A stretch of DNA of 64,000 bases from Phorcus lineatus. Taxonomy: Eukaryota; Mollusca; Gastropoda; Trochida; Trochidae. The DNA lies in the NCBI GenBank assembly GCA_921293015.1, contig OV121091.1, positions 30,798,839-30,862,838 of the forward strand, read 5' to 3'. Positions 48,016 through 59,853 of this stretch are shown piece by piece. Position 1 is the first letter of the stretch; each line of letters opens with the position of its first letter. The notes beneath the pieces are model-generated. The model ran no database searches and was not told where the DNA came from. It worked only from the letters and a program-made list of their open reading frames with translations. Both the position numbers and the translations under genes were made by a program.

Positions 48016-50242
48016 TTAGTGTTCGTGGCCCTCAGGTTGTTCAATACTGAGTAGCCGTCGAATGACCTTGTCCAGACCCACAATGCTAAGATTGTTGAGA
48101 TCTCGTGAACTCACGCGAGGCTGTAGCACGTAGAAGAGAACTCCAACAATACATGAGGCGAAGATGAGAAACTGTATCCGAGTAAACATCTCATTTGTAG
48201 GAACTGCAAACATTTATGCAAGGTTAATTATTGCTACTCATGACCACATATGATGCAAGAAAAAAGCAAAAAATGTATCGATAAATTTGAGTCTTGATAT
48301 GGAGGGTAATATAAACATTTAAAACAATGACAAAGAGTCATTTCATTTCATACTATTGAAAACATAAATCACAGTTGCAGTTGAAATTCTTATTATCATC
48401 AGGTTAATAAATCGGAAGAATATCATCAAAGGGAGTCTTTAACGGGGGAGACCTTTTCTAAGACAGGTCACTCTTGTAATAATGCACAAATCCAATATAA
48501 AAACATAAAATAGTCAGCCAGATAGTGATTTACTTATATATATTTAAGGATATTTGCACGTGACTTTACCTTTCCATGCCTGGAACGCATGTCCCGTTTC
48601 CACTGCATCTACGGCATAAAGATACACTCCCATCACCATAAACACACACGCCACTGCTGCGACGAGAACGCCTGGCCGATGTGATGATGTCATCAGAATA
48701 TGACTCTCCAAGCACTGTACACAGACAGTCATAAGACACAGCGTAGGGATACTGAGTTTACACAGGAGAACAGTACTTGTAATGATTGTCAGGTATGCAT
48801 GGATACAACATGTGAACATGCAAAATCCAAGGGCAACAACCCACTGCATAGGCATTAGAAATGACAGTATCGCTAACGCACATAGCATTATTGAACCAAC
48901 AATCATGAGAGATTTAATGTGCCGTTTGTCTACTGGTACACCTTCTTCGTGCCAATACGCTACGACGATGTTTCTTAATATATAAAACACCCCACACAGC
49001 ATTCTAACAATAAATCGGCAGTCGGTTTCTCGGATTGCCTTTAAATTCAAGGAGGCAAATACAAGACCACATGAAATAAGAACCACGCTGACAGCACGGG
49101 TTATATTCGTGAAGAAACCCTTGCAGAGATACAGCAGCAGCAGGCATATCAATGGTTCAATCAACGTTCCTAGGAGTCCATGTTCAGGTTTGTCTTCCTG
49201 TGCTACCTTATAGGTAAGGAAGGTTCCAAATAGATGGGCAAACATTGCTATGCAGATCGATTCCATATAAGATGTAAACTTTCCACTTGCAACTGACATT
49301 ATGCTTGCACACAATATCACCTCGACCAGTGCCATTACAAGAGGAATCATCGCGTTCTTCTTCCCTTCAATCAACACGTCTACCATACCTTCCGCTTGCA
49401 TTGCGCATGCGTCGTGGAACAATGTCAATGTCAACCAAGTGCCGATAATCGCAATAGCACCCAATGATCGTTTATCGTGGTCTCTGAAAAAACGATTAAA
49501 CAATTCATAAGATACATACGAATTACAAACCGATATTTTGTCGTGAACAACAAACCTTTCATCAATACAATTGAACCATAATCCAAATATCTAGGATTAG
49601 TACGGGCTCTTTTCCTGCTAGTGACGTATATCGCAGAACTTTCCTGGGAGACAGAATTCGGAGTTCTGTACCAATCAAGAAATTAAACTTTGCTTCGCTA
49701 CATCAACTACTACGTAATTGGTGTTTTAAGTGCAACTCCATCACAGGTTAGCAACCTCTTTGAAATTTCTGATTGGACTATTAACATCGGGGTCCAGATT
49801 TTCGAAATTCTCTTAGTGCTAAGATGATAGCATGCCAATGCTAATGCTTGGTACTTAATTGTACGGCTATCTTAGTACTAAGAGAGCTTCGAAAATAAAG
49901 GTCCAGGTCAAAACGTCGAAGAGCTGACATATGACAGGAGACATGAGGCATACATGAGCCAAGGATAATGAGTGAGCTGGTGTATGTTATGCTACAAAAC
50001 GTGTTTCATATGGATTATTTTTGACCATGCCCACGGAAGAAATGAACAATGAGGATCCTTCCAAAGTAGTCCTATCTACGTTATGGTAACCGAGGACTTG
50101 GTTGTTGTAAAGTAAGGTTTAGCATTTCAGTCATTAAAGTTGCTCTAATGCCATTTCGAAATTGAGATACTCAAACAAGTAACGTTCTGAAAAGCGCTGA
50201 ATAAAAGATAATGGACCTTTCTGTTACTTACATGTCCGCCAT
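48016..50242 (-). CDS. Multi-pass membrane protein, DMT/TPT transporter-like
   Basis: Three exons: 50232-50242 (ATGGCGGACAT, good start context), 48570-49483 (304 codons) and 48016-48203 (stop). Phases fit exactly: 1,113 nt, 370 residues. The protein is strongly hydrophobic with about nine or ten membrane segments and short loops; the C-terminus (QPEGHEH) is polar. The stretch SVVLISCGLVFASLNLKAIR followed by GVFYILRNIVV recalls the triose-phosphate-translocator branch of the drug/metabolite transporter superfamily (SLC35-like), where a GG.xxAS motif precedes an F..RN motif. Substrate and organelle cannot be inferred. The likeness is to one motif region, so the family call is tentative; the gene model is firmer. 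Confidence 0.72.
49791..49906. mobile_element. Foldback MITE (~116 bp)
   Basis: The left arm ggtccagattttcgaaattc tcttagtgctaagat and the reverse complement of the right arm (ggacctttattttcgaagct ctcttagtactaagat) match closely over about 38 bp, so the element folds into a long hairpin. It lies in intron 1 of the transporter-like gene. No coding capacity; family not identified. Confidence 0.75.
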
Positions 50243-52517
50243 GACGAAAAGAACGCGTCTCAGCAAGTGATTTGGGGTAATACCTTTAACAGAATCACAA
50301 AATACAGCTGTTTAACAATTAAAATGACATTATTTCATGTTTTAGTACGAAGTGATACTGGAAATTAGTGGAAATAAATAGTTCATATAATGTACCATTG
50401 GATGCATGTTTCAATTTCGATTAAGACAACAAATACTAATTAACAAAGGATTGAAAATCAAATAAATAAATCAAGTTCGTTTGAGTTGTATTGATTATAA
50501 GGACAGACTGAAAAGAAACATGAAATAAAAAGAGAAAAATCCCCGTTTTTGTGACATAATGAGTTTTTTAAGAAAAAAACAGAGTTAGATCGCTCTATTG
50601 ATGTTTAAATACTAACATGAAGCTAAGCATACTTTATTGAATATCCATAAAATCTTCATTCTAGAATGCCACTAAAAGAGTTCAAGTATATTTTCATGAA
50701 ACATCTATACGTTATAACCTCTACCCAAGTTGATACCCAATAATAAAACAGTGAGAGAAAGAAGTGACAAGTATTAGTGTAAAAAGACCATTATTTAGTT
50801 AGAACTGTTCAACCAACCGTGCAAACCCTCTTATATCACCGTTTAAAACCATTTGAATGCGTATAAATTTGAAAACAAAACAAACACTTCGATTTCCAAA
50901 TGTTAACTAAATGCAGTGTAGATAAACGGATTTATCAGGTAGTATGTTTATATAGTTAACACCCAATGATATCAACCCATGTATTTATCACTCCAGTGTA
51001 CTTGAGCTCCACAATGAATGTTGCCAGTGAACTTCGTTTTCATTTGAGAGATATTCATAGGAGAACAAAGGCCTTGTGGCACGTGTTTCACGCTCACATT
51101 GGTTATTCTAGAGTATTAGGACGATGACACTCGCTAAAACTTTCTATCCATGCAATAACATATGAAATAATATTTCAAACCGACCTATAATACATAATGA
51201 ATTCGAAAAAGTTAACACGGCCAAAACCACTAGAGGAAATAACACAACCCTATGGTCGGTTGTTCACATACGTCTAATAAAATATGTCTGTCTAAAACAT
51301 GATGACGATCTGATGTCGAACGCCCTGAAACCTCGTATAGAGCTCCTGCTAACTGATGGGATAATTGAAGATATAGACCATGATTTTATTCTGATTTCTC
51401 CATTTAAATATAATTCTTCAGACCTCAAACAATAAATGTTGTTGTCATAGAATTAGGCTAAAACAGAATTTACAGGATGATGTTTTAAAAAACGGTTATT
51501 TTGTTTTCATCGAAGAAATCTCAATGCGTTCACCAAAGTGTTTTTAGAAGGAACAAGACGCTCGTACATCCCGAAAATTAATAATTTTATGTTTATAAAC
51601 TATGTCTATGTCTGATAAAGTCATAATGCAATTTCCTTCTCATTTTAGTTACATCGCTGCGGAAGTTGTATCAAGAAGTATTATAGGTAAGCAAACATGG
51701 ATTCAATTTATCACTTTTTATATAACTGTCTCTTGTCTTATCTGTTTAAAGTCATATGTAGTTATAGCTCATCAGTAAGAAAATTATGTTTAAAATCATA
51801 TCGTATAAACTGATGTATTTTTTTAATGTTAAAAATGCATACATCGTGGCAATTTCAACATTGTCAATATGAATGTATAAGGTCTTATGTAATAATACAG
51901 TCAACAACTTCGTAAAGAACAAAAGTTGTTTACAAAGATGATTATGTTAAGAAAAATTATATTAAAACTTCGTGATTTCAACTTCAGATTCAATATTTTA
52001 AAATAACGCTTGCATGCTCGCGATGTTCTGTCAATTCTAGGTTCTATACCGGCCGGTCTACCATTTCAAGTGTCCTGGACTAAAGCTATATGAGCACACA
52101 TATACACCTCACATCGCAATATTCCTAACGTCATAGAATTTTAGTAAGGGGTGTTTGAAAACATTCGTGATCTACTGGACCGGAACTACCCAGAGAACCC
52201 AAAACAATTAGATACAGGTATAACTAGGTCACTCCGACCTTTTGTGTAAGCTATTTCAGCCTTTCGTTGTCTGGTTGTTGCGGTATGTCGTGTCGTCAAA
52301 ATCTAAGGAGGTACAGTAAATAACAGTGGCGTACCGATACGTGATACTTTCACCAAAACAAACCGACAGGTAGTCGATAGTACCCAACACTATAAGACTA
52401 GAACTCCGATCAGCCGTACTTCTCCGTAGGCCATTTGTGTTAACTATTGAGTCAATCAAGCAGGTAGTCTCGAGACGACATGTTATTTCACTCATTAATA
52501 TCCCTTGTTCAACTCAC

Positions 52518-52536
52518 CAGGTTTCTTGGAGTCCAT
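52518..52536 (-). other. Orphan first-exon signal (MDSKKP)
   Basis: On the minus strand gtaacATGG (A at -3, G at +4) begins six codons, MDSKKP, plus one base, then a strong donor GTGAGT. It points toward the transporter-like gene, 2.3 kb away, but its phase does not fit that gene's main exon directly. It could be an alternative start using an unseen exon, or chance. Confidence 0.25.
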
Positions 52537-53712
52537 GTTACCGGGGACACATGCGTGTAAAATCCATGTCTTGAATGGCCCTGTGACGTGGCTATGTTTC
52601 AACACTAGACGCACATTGTGCCAGGTCGATATACACTACGTCAACATGTAGCTGTCCACTTCCTACCTGTCAGGGTTGCACGATAACATTGGGTCCTGCT
52701 GGCGTCTTCGATTGGCTGACCCGATAAGTCCGGCTAAACGGTAAACAGGCGTGAACCATATCACATTGAAATTTTATCATGCGTAGATGTCCCTGGCGGT
52801 GTTACAAAGATAACAGAAACATTTAATGGAAACAACGTTTTACAATGTAGAGTATAGGATGAATATTTGGGTCTTGTAAAAGCTTAAAAGCAAGGCTGCT
52901 TTCTGAAAAATATCAACAGATGAGAGCGTGTAAATCACTTGATGTAGAACGGTTAATTGAAATGTTTCCGAATTCTCTTAAATAAGAACACAGGGTGCCA
53001 AAAGCACAACAAAATATGAAGGAATCTCTCAATATGAGAGCTGTGAACATATATTTAGTAGACTAAGCATGTTCGTTTAAAAAAGCACGTAAACATCGAG
53101 GCTACAACCATTCGATTTTGCAATAAAGTATATTATTATTTTGGATGTTTTATCTTTTTTATATAAAGAGGAATGTACAGAAAATTTGGGCCGAATGTGT
53201 TCATGACTTAACTTTGTTTTAAATACTTTCATAACTTTGTTCGTTTGAAGGTTCTACACCATTGATAAATGTTGAAAGTTGGTCTTTGAACTGCTCACTT
53301 TTAAAAAAGCAATACTAATATCAAACCAACCAATATTTATTGTAATGTTGGAGTATATACAAAGATGTTCTCATACTGCAAGACTAAAATAACCAAATTG
53401 AGTGAAACGTTATGAAAGTAATTTTATTAATGAAAAGGTTTGATAGTTTCTCTATCCGATCATATCACTAGGGTTAGAATTATTGTCTTCTGTCAAACAA
53501 TTCGAAATTGCAATCAAATTTGGTGTTTCTTAATTCCCCTGAGCATATTAGTAATGTACACTTTACTTTAAATAGTAATAGATGTAAATATCGTTGACTA
53601 AAAAGACCATTTTAAATCAAAGATAGCCAATAAAATGTATCTATATACCTTATGTTGTATAGATTAAATTCTCGCACGACAAAGAAAAAAAATATATTTA
53701 GGTTTGTATTCT

Positions 53713-53718
53713 TTTATT
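53713..53718 (-). terminator. AATAAA overlapping a stop codon
   Basis: The last codon and stop of the YWTD gene (GAA TAA A) themselves spell AATAAA. If this signal is used, the 3' UTR would be only some 15-25 nt long. Confidence 0.4.
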
Positions 53719-55013
53719 CCCTTGCTTTTTGAACAAGACAAATGGATACAGTGTTGCCATCGCCTTTCCAAGGGAGTTCCATAGTATGAGTTATCTCCCT
53801 TGTTTTTAGATCAATGACGTCGATCTTGCTTGAGTGGTAATAAGCCACGTACATTTGATTTCCATACATTAGAAGGTCTGAAGGCATGGATGAACCTTCG
53901 AAAATAGGGAAAGCTTCTTTATCTAACAAATCTTTTCGATAGATTGAGGTATTAACACCGAAATAAAGAATCTGATTCCCAATGTCAACAGTCAGGGACT
54001 TAATTCTTCCCTGAGCTTTAACCAATACATCTTGCTTGTTTGTGAAGTAGTTAATCCTTACAATGCCAGTCCATGTGTTGGTTATCGCGTAGATAAGCTT
54101 GTTGCGTTCATCAATAAAGATCCGCCTGGGCCTTTCGCCGATGTTAGTCCACACACTTCCCTTGTCGATTTCGTCTGACAAAGTTTTCCTGAAAACATCA
54201 CCTGAGACGTTAGTGTAGAAGAGAACTTGGTAGCTGATCAACGGCAAGACCCAACGTTGTCAAGTCAGTGTTGATGACTCGTATGTTACTTCCGGTCAAT
54301 GCCGAAGACATTATCGTTTTGCGGTTATCGTCGGACCAATAAAGTCTGTCCTTGTCTGCCGCAACAACTCGCACACCTTGTCCTAGATACTGAACACAGC
54401 TGGTTATAGATAAGTTTTGTAGTTTCAGGAAACATGCGTCTTTCTCGCCATATCTTGCGGCAAATATTTCCATTCCTGGATAAGTATCAGCTTTTCCCCC
54501 AAATATCTTACCCTTCAATCTTTCATTGTCTAGACTGTCATATATGTCCTTGTCAGGGTCATCTATGGTGTCGCCCTCAACATGTTTGACATCATTTTCA
54601 CAATCACTACAAGCATAAACACTTTTCTGTTTGTCCGTTGAATTCTCATGTTCATTACTTGACAGTCTTGAATCTCTCAAATCCTCATACAGATTTTGAA
54701 GTATTTTGAAATCAGCTTCAAGGCTCTTAAGTTTCAGAGTTTCTTGAAGTAGGGTCGTTTTAAGACCTCTCACTTCTTGGGTGAACACTTCGAAAAGCTG
54801 TATTATTCGGGTATTGTCAGCTTTCAGGTCCCGGATGTCCGACTTTGCCGTATCCAGGTCTTCTCGAAGGAGTTTGTTTTCGAGTTCGAATCTCTGGTTC
54901 AGCGTCCCGTATTGCAACCCAAGAACTCGAAACTGTGTTTTGTGACCTGAACCAGGCTGAAGTGATACCACAACCGTTAATATTAGGAAGATATGCAAGT
55001 TGGAGCACTTCAT
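53714..55013 (-). CDS. Secreted coiled-coil YWTD-propeller protein with one frame shift
   Basis: Starts at ATG 55013 (MKCSNLHIFLILTVVVSL, a signal peptide), just after a 3' splice site (TGCTGTTTCAG at 55017), so a 5' UTR exon lies upstream. Residues ~35-110 are charged heptad sequence, likely coiled coil. Then an acidic linker with cysteines and LDL-receptor class B type repeats: DRLYWSDDNRKTIMSSALTG, TTLGLAVD, QVLFYTNVSGDVFRKTL, NKLIYAITNTWTGIVRINYF. The frame shifts by one base near 54240, inside GLAVD-SYQVLFYTN; both sides stay open (about 259 and 173 residues). This may be an assembly error, a recent loss, or a polymorphism. No intron fits there. Probably one coding exon; likely extracellular protein binding. 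No orthologue recognised. Confidence 0.7.
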
Positions 55014-55937
55014 ATTCTGAAACAGCAATTCATAGTATTATCATTGACTTTCATTACTGCAGTCGTATGAGATCAATTGCTTTATATTGCATTATTTTAT
55101 ATCTATATGCATTGAAGGTATTTGTCGATATAGGTAACTGGAGTTATAATTCAATGTTTTTGAAACCTGTAAAGATTGAGAAGATGTTATTTTTCTATCA
55201 TTATGGCAACTGTTTTTTTAAATTAATGTATTGGATGTTGATATATTTGAAGAAGGGAAGAGGCGTAGTACATGGTGGTCAGTTCATATCTCATTTGATT
55301 TGTAAAGATTTACACGTATATATGTAATTCCATATGCCATACATGTATAATAAAATGAAACAGTTTGAAATGCAATTTAAGGTAAAAATAATCCGTCATA
55401 TATCTTCTTATTCCTATAAGAAAATCAGAAAAGCTCATAATGAAAGAAATATTAGATACTTTTAGAAAAACATCGTTCTCAAAAGCACCATTACAGGAAT
55501 TCTATTTTACTGGAATGGTTTATCATAAATATTTGAGGACTCACCATGGTTGTTTTGGTCTTCAACCAACACAAGGGCGAATACTTCTGTCAGGTGGTGT
55601 AAGTTTCAGGGTTCACAACTAACAAGCTTATCACGATGTAACATTAGCCAAGCTTTTGTAATGAGATACGTTTCAGATAACCTAGCATCATCTCTAAAGT
55701 ATATAACAGATGAGAAATCGTGACGTTGTATAGAATATATCTTATATTTTCATAAAGATTTAAAAAGGATTCAATTTTTATATAATGCTGCTTTTTAAGT
55801 CCGTAGGTCATACGTTCCTATGATTGTACGTGTACATAAACAACAACAACAACAACATTCAATAAATATAATAAAACAACAATCTGATCTGCATATAAGA
55901 GCAGTCGCTTCAAGTTATATACTGATGAATCATGTTT

Positions 55938-56095
55938 ATAGGATATCAAACGAGCTTCACCTTTCATATCAAGTTTATGTCCCAAGTGAAATAATTTTGC
56001 TTTGTCACGAGCCTTGGCGAGTGACAAAACAAAATTATTTCACGAGGGACATAAACTTGATATGAAAGGGGAACGAGTTTTATATCCTATTTATT
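55938..56095. repeat. Long hairpin (~68-bp arms)
   Basis: Arms taggatatcaaacgagcttc...ttgctttgtcac and gtgacaaaacaaaattattt...gttttatatccta are roughly 90% complementary across about 68 bp, with a loop of about 12 bp (gagccttggcga). It borders the repeat-rich block to its right and looks like a foldback transposon or the end of a larger element. Confidence 0.8.
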
Positions 56096-58596
56096 ACCCA
56101 CGTTTTTTACAATGAAAACATCGTCAAATTAAAGTGGGGCTCCCGGGTAAAATCACCTTATTTAACCAAGCCAAATTGTACACTTATGTGCATGTTTTCA
56201 TAACATATCCTTCTTGAATTGATTTTACATCAGGTTTTAACGAGTTTAGATAACTTGATTATGTAAATAATTTCGATTGAAAAAAGGATAGTAAATTGCC
56301 TTCCCGATCGTGTTGTTCCGTGAAATCAACCGGATGTGACGTCAACTGTGGAAAACACACGTGACGTAGCCGCCATAACAAATGTAAACAACACCACATT
56401 TCATAATTAGGTGATCGTGTTCTCGTAGCTATTGAAAACTCAGAACGTTTTAGTGTGATGTTTTTTTAATATAAGTGCTGTACGAAAATTAAGAAAAACG
56501 GAAAAAGCCTTTTGATGACTTTTATACGTTATTATTGAAACAATTCGTATGATAAATTCGCAGTCTCAATTTAAACCACTGCTTTACACTGTGTACACGG
56601 GTACCCAATTAAAAACACCGGTGAGTGACTCCTTGTTATAATTTTCCTGAAAAAATTTTCTTCGTCAGTTTACTGTCGAATGTATCAATATCACTTCGTT
56701 TTTCAGCCTCAATGAAACAGCTGGTTTGTCATCGTAAGTCTCTCGAACGCAGCTCTCGTCATTCGCCGAGTTTTGTTTATATTTCGCTGCCGTGACTTTC
56801 GAAAGGCGGCCTCAATCTACATCAGTGTATGAAAAAAACATTTGAACAATCGGTGAAGTTAAATTTGTTGTACTGGGGATTTTGAGTAAATTACAAAATC
56901 ATATCTATGATATGAACAAAGATAATTTGTTATTGATATTAGAATTAGAATTAGAAGGGTGAAAAATTACCAGATGACACCATTTACATTTTAGTCTTTC
57001 AACTCTAAATTTCAAAATGATATATACTTTAATCATTTCAACATTTTTTTGTAAATGAACTATAAATACAAAGCAAAATAAAGTAAATCAAATAAATTTT
57101 ATTATTATTTAAACAGAAGGGATTTATAAAATTTAATTTATTCAATCAGATTCAATATCAAATATTGCTAAAATTATTCTCCCTAATCAGGAAATTAAAT
57201 ATAATTTTTTGCAAAGCTTGGAAATAATGAAAAGCCCAATTATTATGTGTGCCAAACTTGACTTTCAAAATTAAGTCAATCATCCCAATGCATTTCCTGA
57301 TTTGACTGAACAAACATTGTATTTTTTTTATTGAATATGCAATGTGATTAGTTAAATATCTTGGTTATAGACATCAATGCATGAATTTATTCAGCATCCA
57401 TAGCAGTTTATTTTATTGTATAAGGCAATGCTTAGTTAAAGTTAATATTTAGAAGAAAAATAACAATTAAAGCAAACAAGGGAATTTTGTGTGCTGTTAA
57501 TATGCAAGTAAATAACATCACAAACAAAACACTGTGCTTGAGCATTCTTATTTATTATTTGTAAACTTTATACAATAATTTATCTATTTTTGTTGCAACA
57601 CCAAAAAAGAAAGAAAATTTAATTGCACCAATTTTTGGAACATTATGTCACTGTAGTTATGTTGTCAATACATTGTTTGTAATATCATATATTTTGATAG
57701 ACTTATTTTAATCTTTTTTTTACCTAATTCCTAGTGAATAGGTGAAGGGCGATTGATCAGCTTATTTCCAATTCCAACAAAGGTAATATGAAAAATGGAC
57801 GAAAGAATGAATGAAGGTTCAGAATATTTGATAAGTTTTGTGTTTGGTCAGTAAAAAATAAAGACTGGTCATGGATTTTAAAACATGGAAAGCTTACAAT
57901 AAAATTCCATATCGAACATCGGCCATGCACAAATAAAACATTTAGAAATCAGCAAATAATTGAAAAAAAATGCCAGATTCAACCACCACAAGTTATTATG
58001 ATTTTACTATGCATTCGTAAAATTTTATCATAATTTATAATAGATAAAAAGTATGCAGCTGGTAATTTCATTTTGAATCAGTCCACGATACATTGAATTA
58101 TTTCACACTCGTGTATTTTGCTGCGTTGTACGTACGTGCAAGTTGACTTACGTAATGAGCGGCATTTCGCCATTTTAAACGACAAAAATACAGTTACACA
58201 ACATACGTTTGTTTAAATCACCATTGTCTTTACACTGGCAAAGGCATTTGTAAAAGCACGTACGTTACCCGATGTCTTTTCGACCGAAATTAGTACTGTT
58301 TTGACGTTCGAGTTCAACAAATGAAGAGACTCACTTCCGGGTTATGTAATGGACATTTATTCAACTTAATCGTCATTTTTATTTTATTTCCTTTTTACTA
58401 TTGCGTCAGAAGTTCATAAGGAGATATCTTGCCAATTTTTATATGAATTGGTCGACTGGTATGGCTGCTACAATCCGCGCTATTTCATTGTCTGACAGTG
58501 TAAAGATACGACAGAGGCAATCTGTTTTCCACAGGTGACGTCACACATTCCATAGGACGAAATCGAGGTTTTCCCGGTGTAAATCGTAAAGTAAGA

Positions 58597-58628
58597 TGGC
58601 CGACACGTCAAAACAGCGACGTAAACGG
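58597..58628 (+). other. First-exon-like signal (MADTSKQRRK)
   Basis: aagATGG (A at -3) opens a basic peptide MADTSKQRRK followed by a possible donor G|GTAGAG; a stop (TAG) comes at once if not spliced. Upstream lie a tgacgtca site and moderately CpG-rich DNA, as at a promoter. No plus-strand exon follows within the window, so it is probably a promoter-bearing piece of the surrounding repeat. Confidence 0.2.
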
Positions 58629-59365
58629 TAGAGTTTTCAACTTCTTTTACGATTTTCTAAAAACATCCTTCATCCGAATAGCTAAGGTATTTGTGATATT
58701 GATGACTTTGAGCTAATGAATGTGTTTTTCACGTCTATTAGATGTACATGCGAAGCAAAGTGTATATAGACGGAAAATTTTGGAGCAAAATCACCCGGGA
58801 GTTGCACTTTAAAGTAAAATTTAGCTTCCCTAAAGAGAAACTCAAAACGCGGATTAATACTTTACACTGGTGATTGGAATGTCGGCCCCTTCACTTCGGA
58901 AAACGTACGCTGCTTTGGTGTAATGTAGTTCATTACATTTGATAAAGAAACACATGAAAAAAAAACTACAACTGAAAGCAAAACTCATTTAATTCATTTC
59001 ATTTAAAGACTTGGTTTCAGCTACAAATCTGTTATTCAGCATAAACACGGGAAAACTGTCAACATTTTAAACTGATAAACGTGACCTAAATCTCGGCTCA
59101 ACGTCAGTCGGCCGTCACTCCAGGCGAGTCGTAACGTGGGTAAAGTCCGTTCGGGAACAATGGATTAACAAGATACGTTTTCAATGGCACAAGTAACATT
59201 TGGCCTCAAAAGGGAATAACATTGAAATTTATGTCTCAAAAACAGTCAACTGGTAAAGAAACTTTTCATTGGCAACTAGTCTTCATCGGAGGACAAGTCA
59301 GTGTACATAAACAATACGGCGACGCTTGGCGAAACAGGCAAAACAGTAAGTCTATATCTAGGTAC

Positions 59366-59497
59366 TTGCTTTTCCCCCTGAGAAGTCTTAACAACACATA
59401 TGCTGAAAGTGTTCAAAGGCCGAATAACATTCAAAACTCGTTCAATAACTATTTCACCGATTTTGACCAAATCATTGATTTTTACGGGTGACGCCAT
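59366..59497 (-). other. First-exon-like signal (MASPVKINDLV), minus strand
   Basis: aaagATGG (good context) opens 44 codons reading MASPVKINDLVKIGEIVIER then NVIRPLNTFSICVVKTSQGE KQ, followed by a donor GTACCT. Unspliced, the frame runs to 73 residues ending SSDED. It faces the plus-strand signal at 58597. Family not recognised; it may be the 5' exon of a gene carried by the repeat block, or chance. Confidence 0.3.
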
Positions 59498-59853
59498 CTT
59501 TGTTTACATGTGTCCCGATAGACCCTTCAGCAAACGAATTTTGTTACTTATTTAGAGTGTATCGTTTTTCTATTCATTTACGGACATTTCAGTAATTAAA
59601 GGAAAGAAAAGCTTTGCATGTAGCCACAATGAAAATTAAGTTTTATTCGATTATATTATGAAAATTAAGTTTTTCGTGTGCTTAGGAACGAAAACTTATG
59701 AATGGAAATCATGAATGAATAGCTGATGAAAGTAGTTCCGGTAACGTCAAAACTCATGTATCAGCCAATCAAAACACTCGAAGGTGTTATGACACATATG
59801 TGTCATAACAGATTGTTATGAAACCCCTTTACGAAGTCCCACGTGGGTAATAA

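Larger units (their letters stand above)
56089..59853. mobile_element. Repeat-derived block bounded by inverted tattacccacg motifs
   Basis: The left edge holds tttattacccacg and the right edge cacgtgggtaataaa, an inverted pair 3.7 kb apart. Two inner inverted pairs also match: ttaaagtg...ctcccgggt (56132-56155 with 58790-58812) and tgttttccacagntgacgtcaca (56340-56365 with 58528-58552). A 24-bp palindrome gttatgacacatatgtgtca taac lies at about 59784. Between them is AT-rich DNA with no long frame. A composite or nested non-autonomous DNA element is the simplest reading; boundaries and family are uncertain. Confidence 0.4.

Noticed and set aside
48782-49510. Plus-strand frames opposite the transporter-like gene
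   Set aside because: Shadows of the minus-strand exon 48570-49483.
52256-52495. 79-codon minus-strand frame
   Set aside because: No start context, splice border or family likeness.
54845-55327. 160-codon plus-strand frame
   Set aside because: Overlaps the 5' end of the YWTD gene antisense and continues into AT-rich DNA; no family likeness, while the minus strand has a signal peptide and coiled coil.
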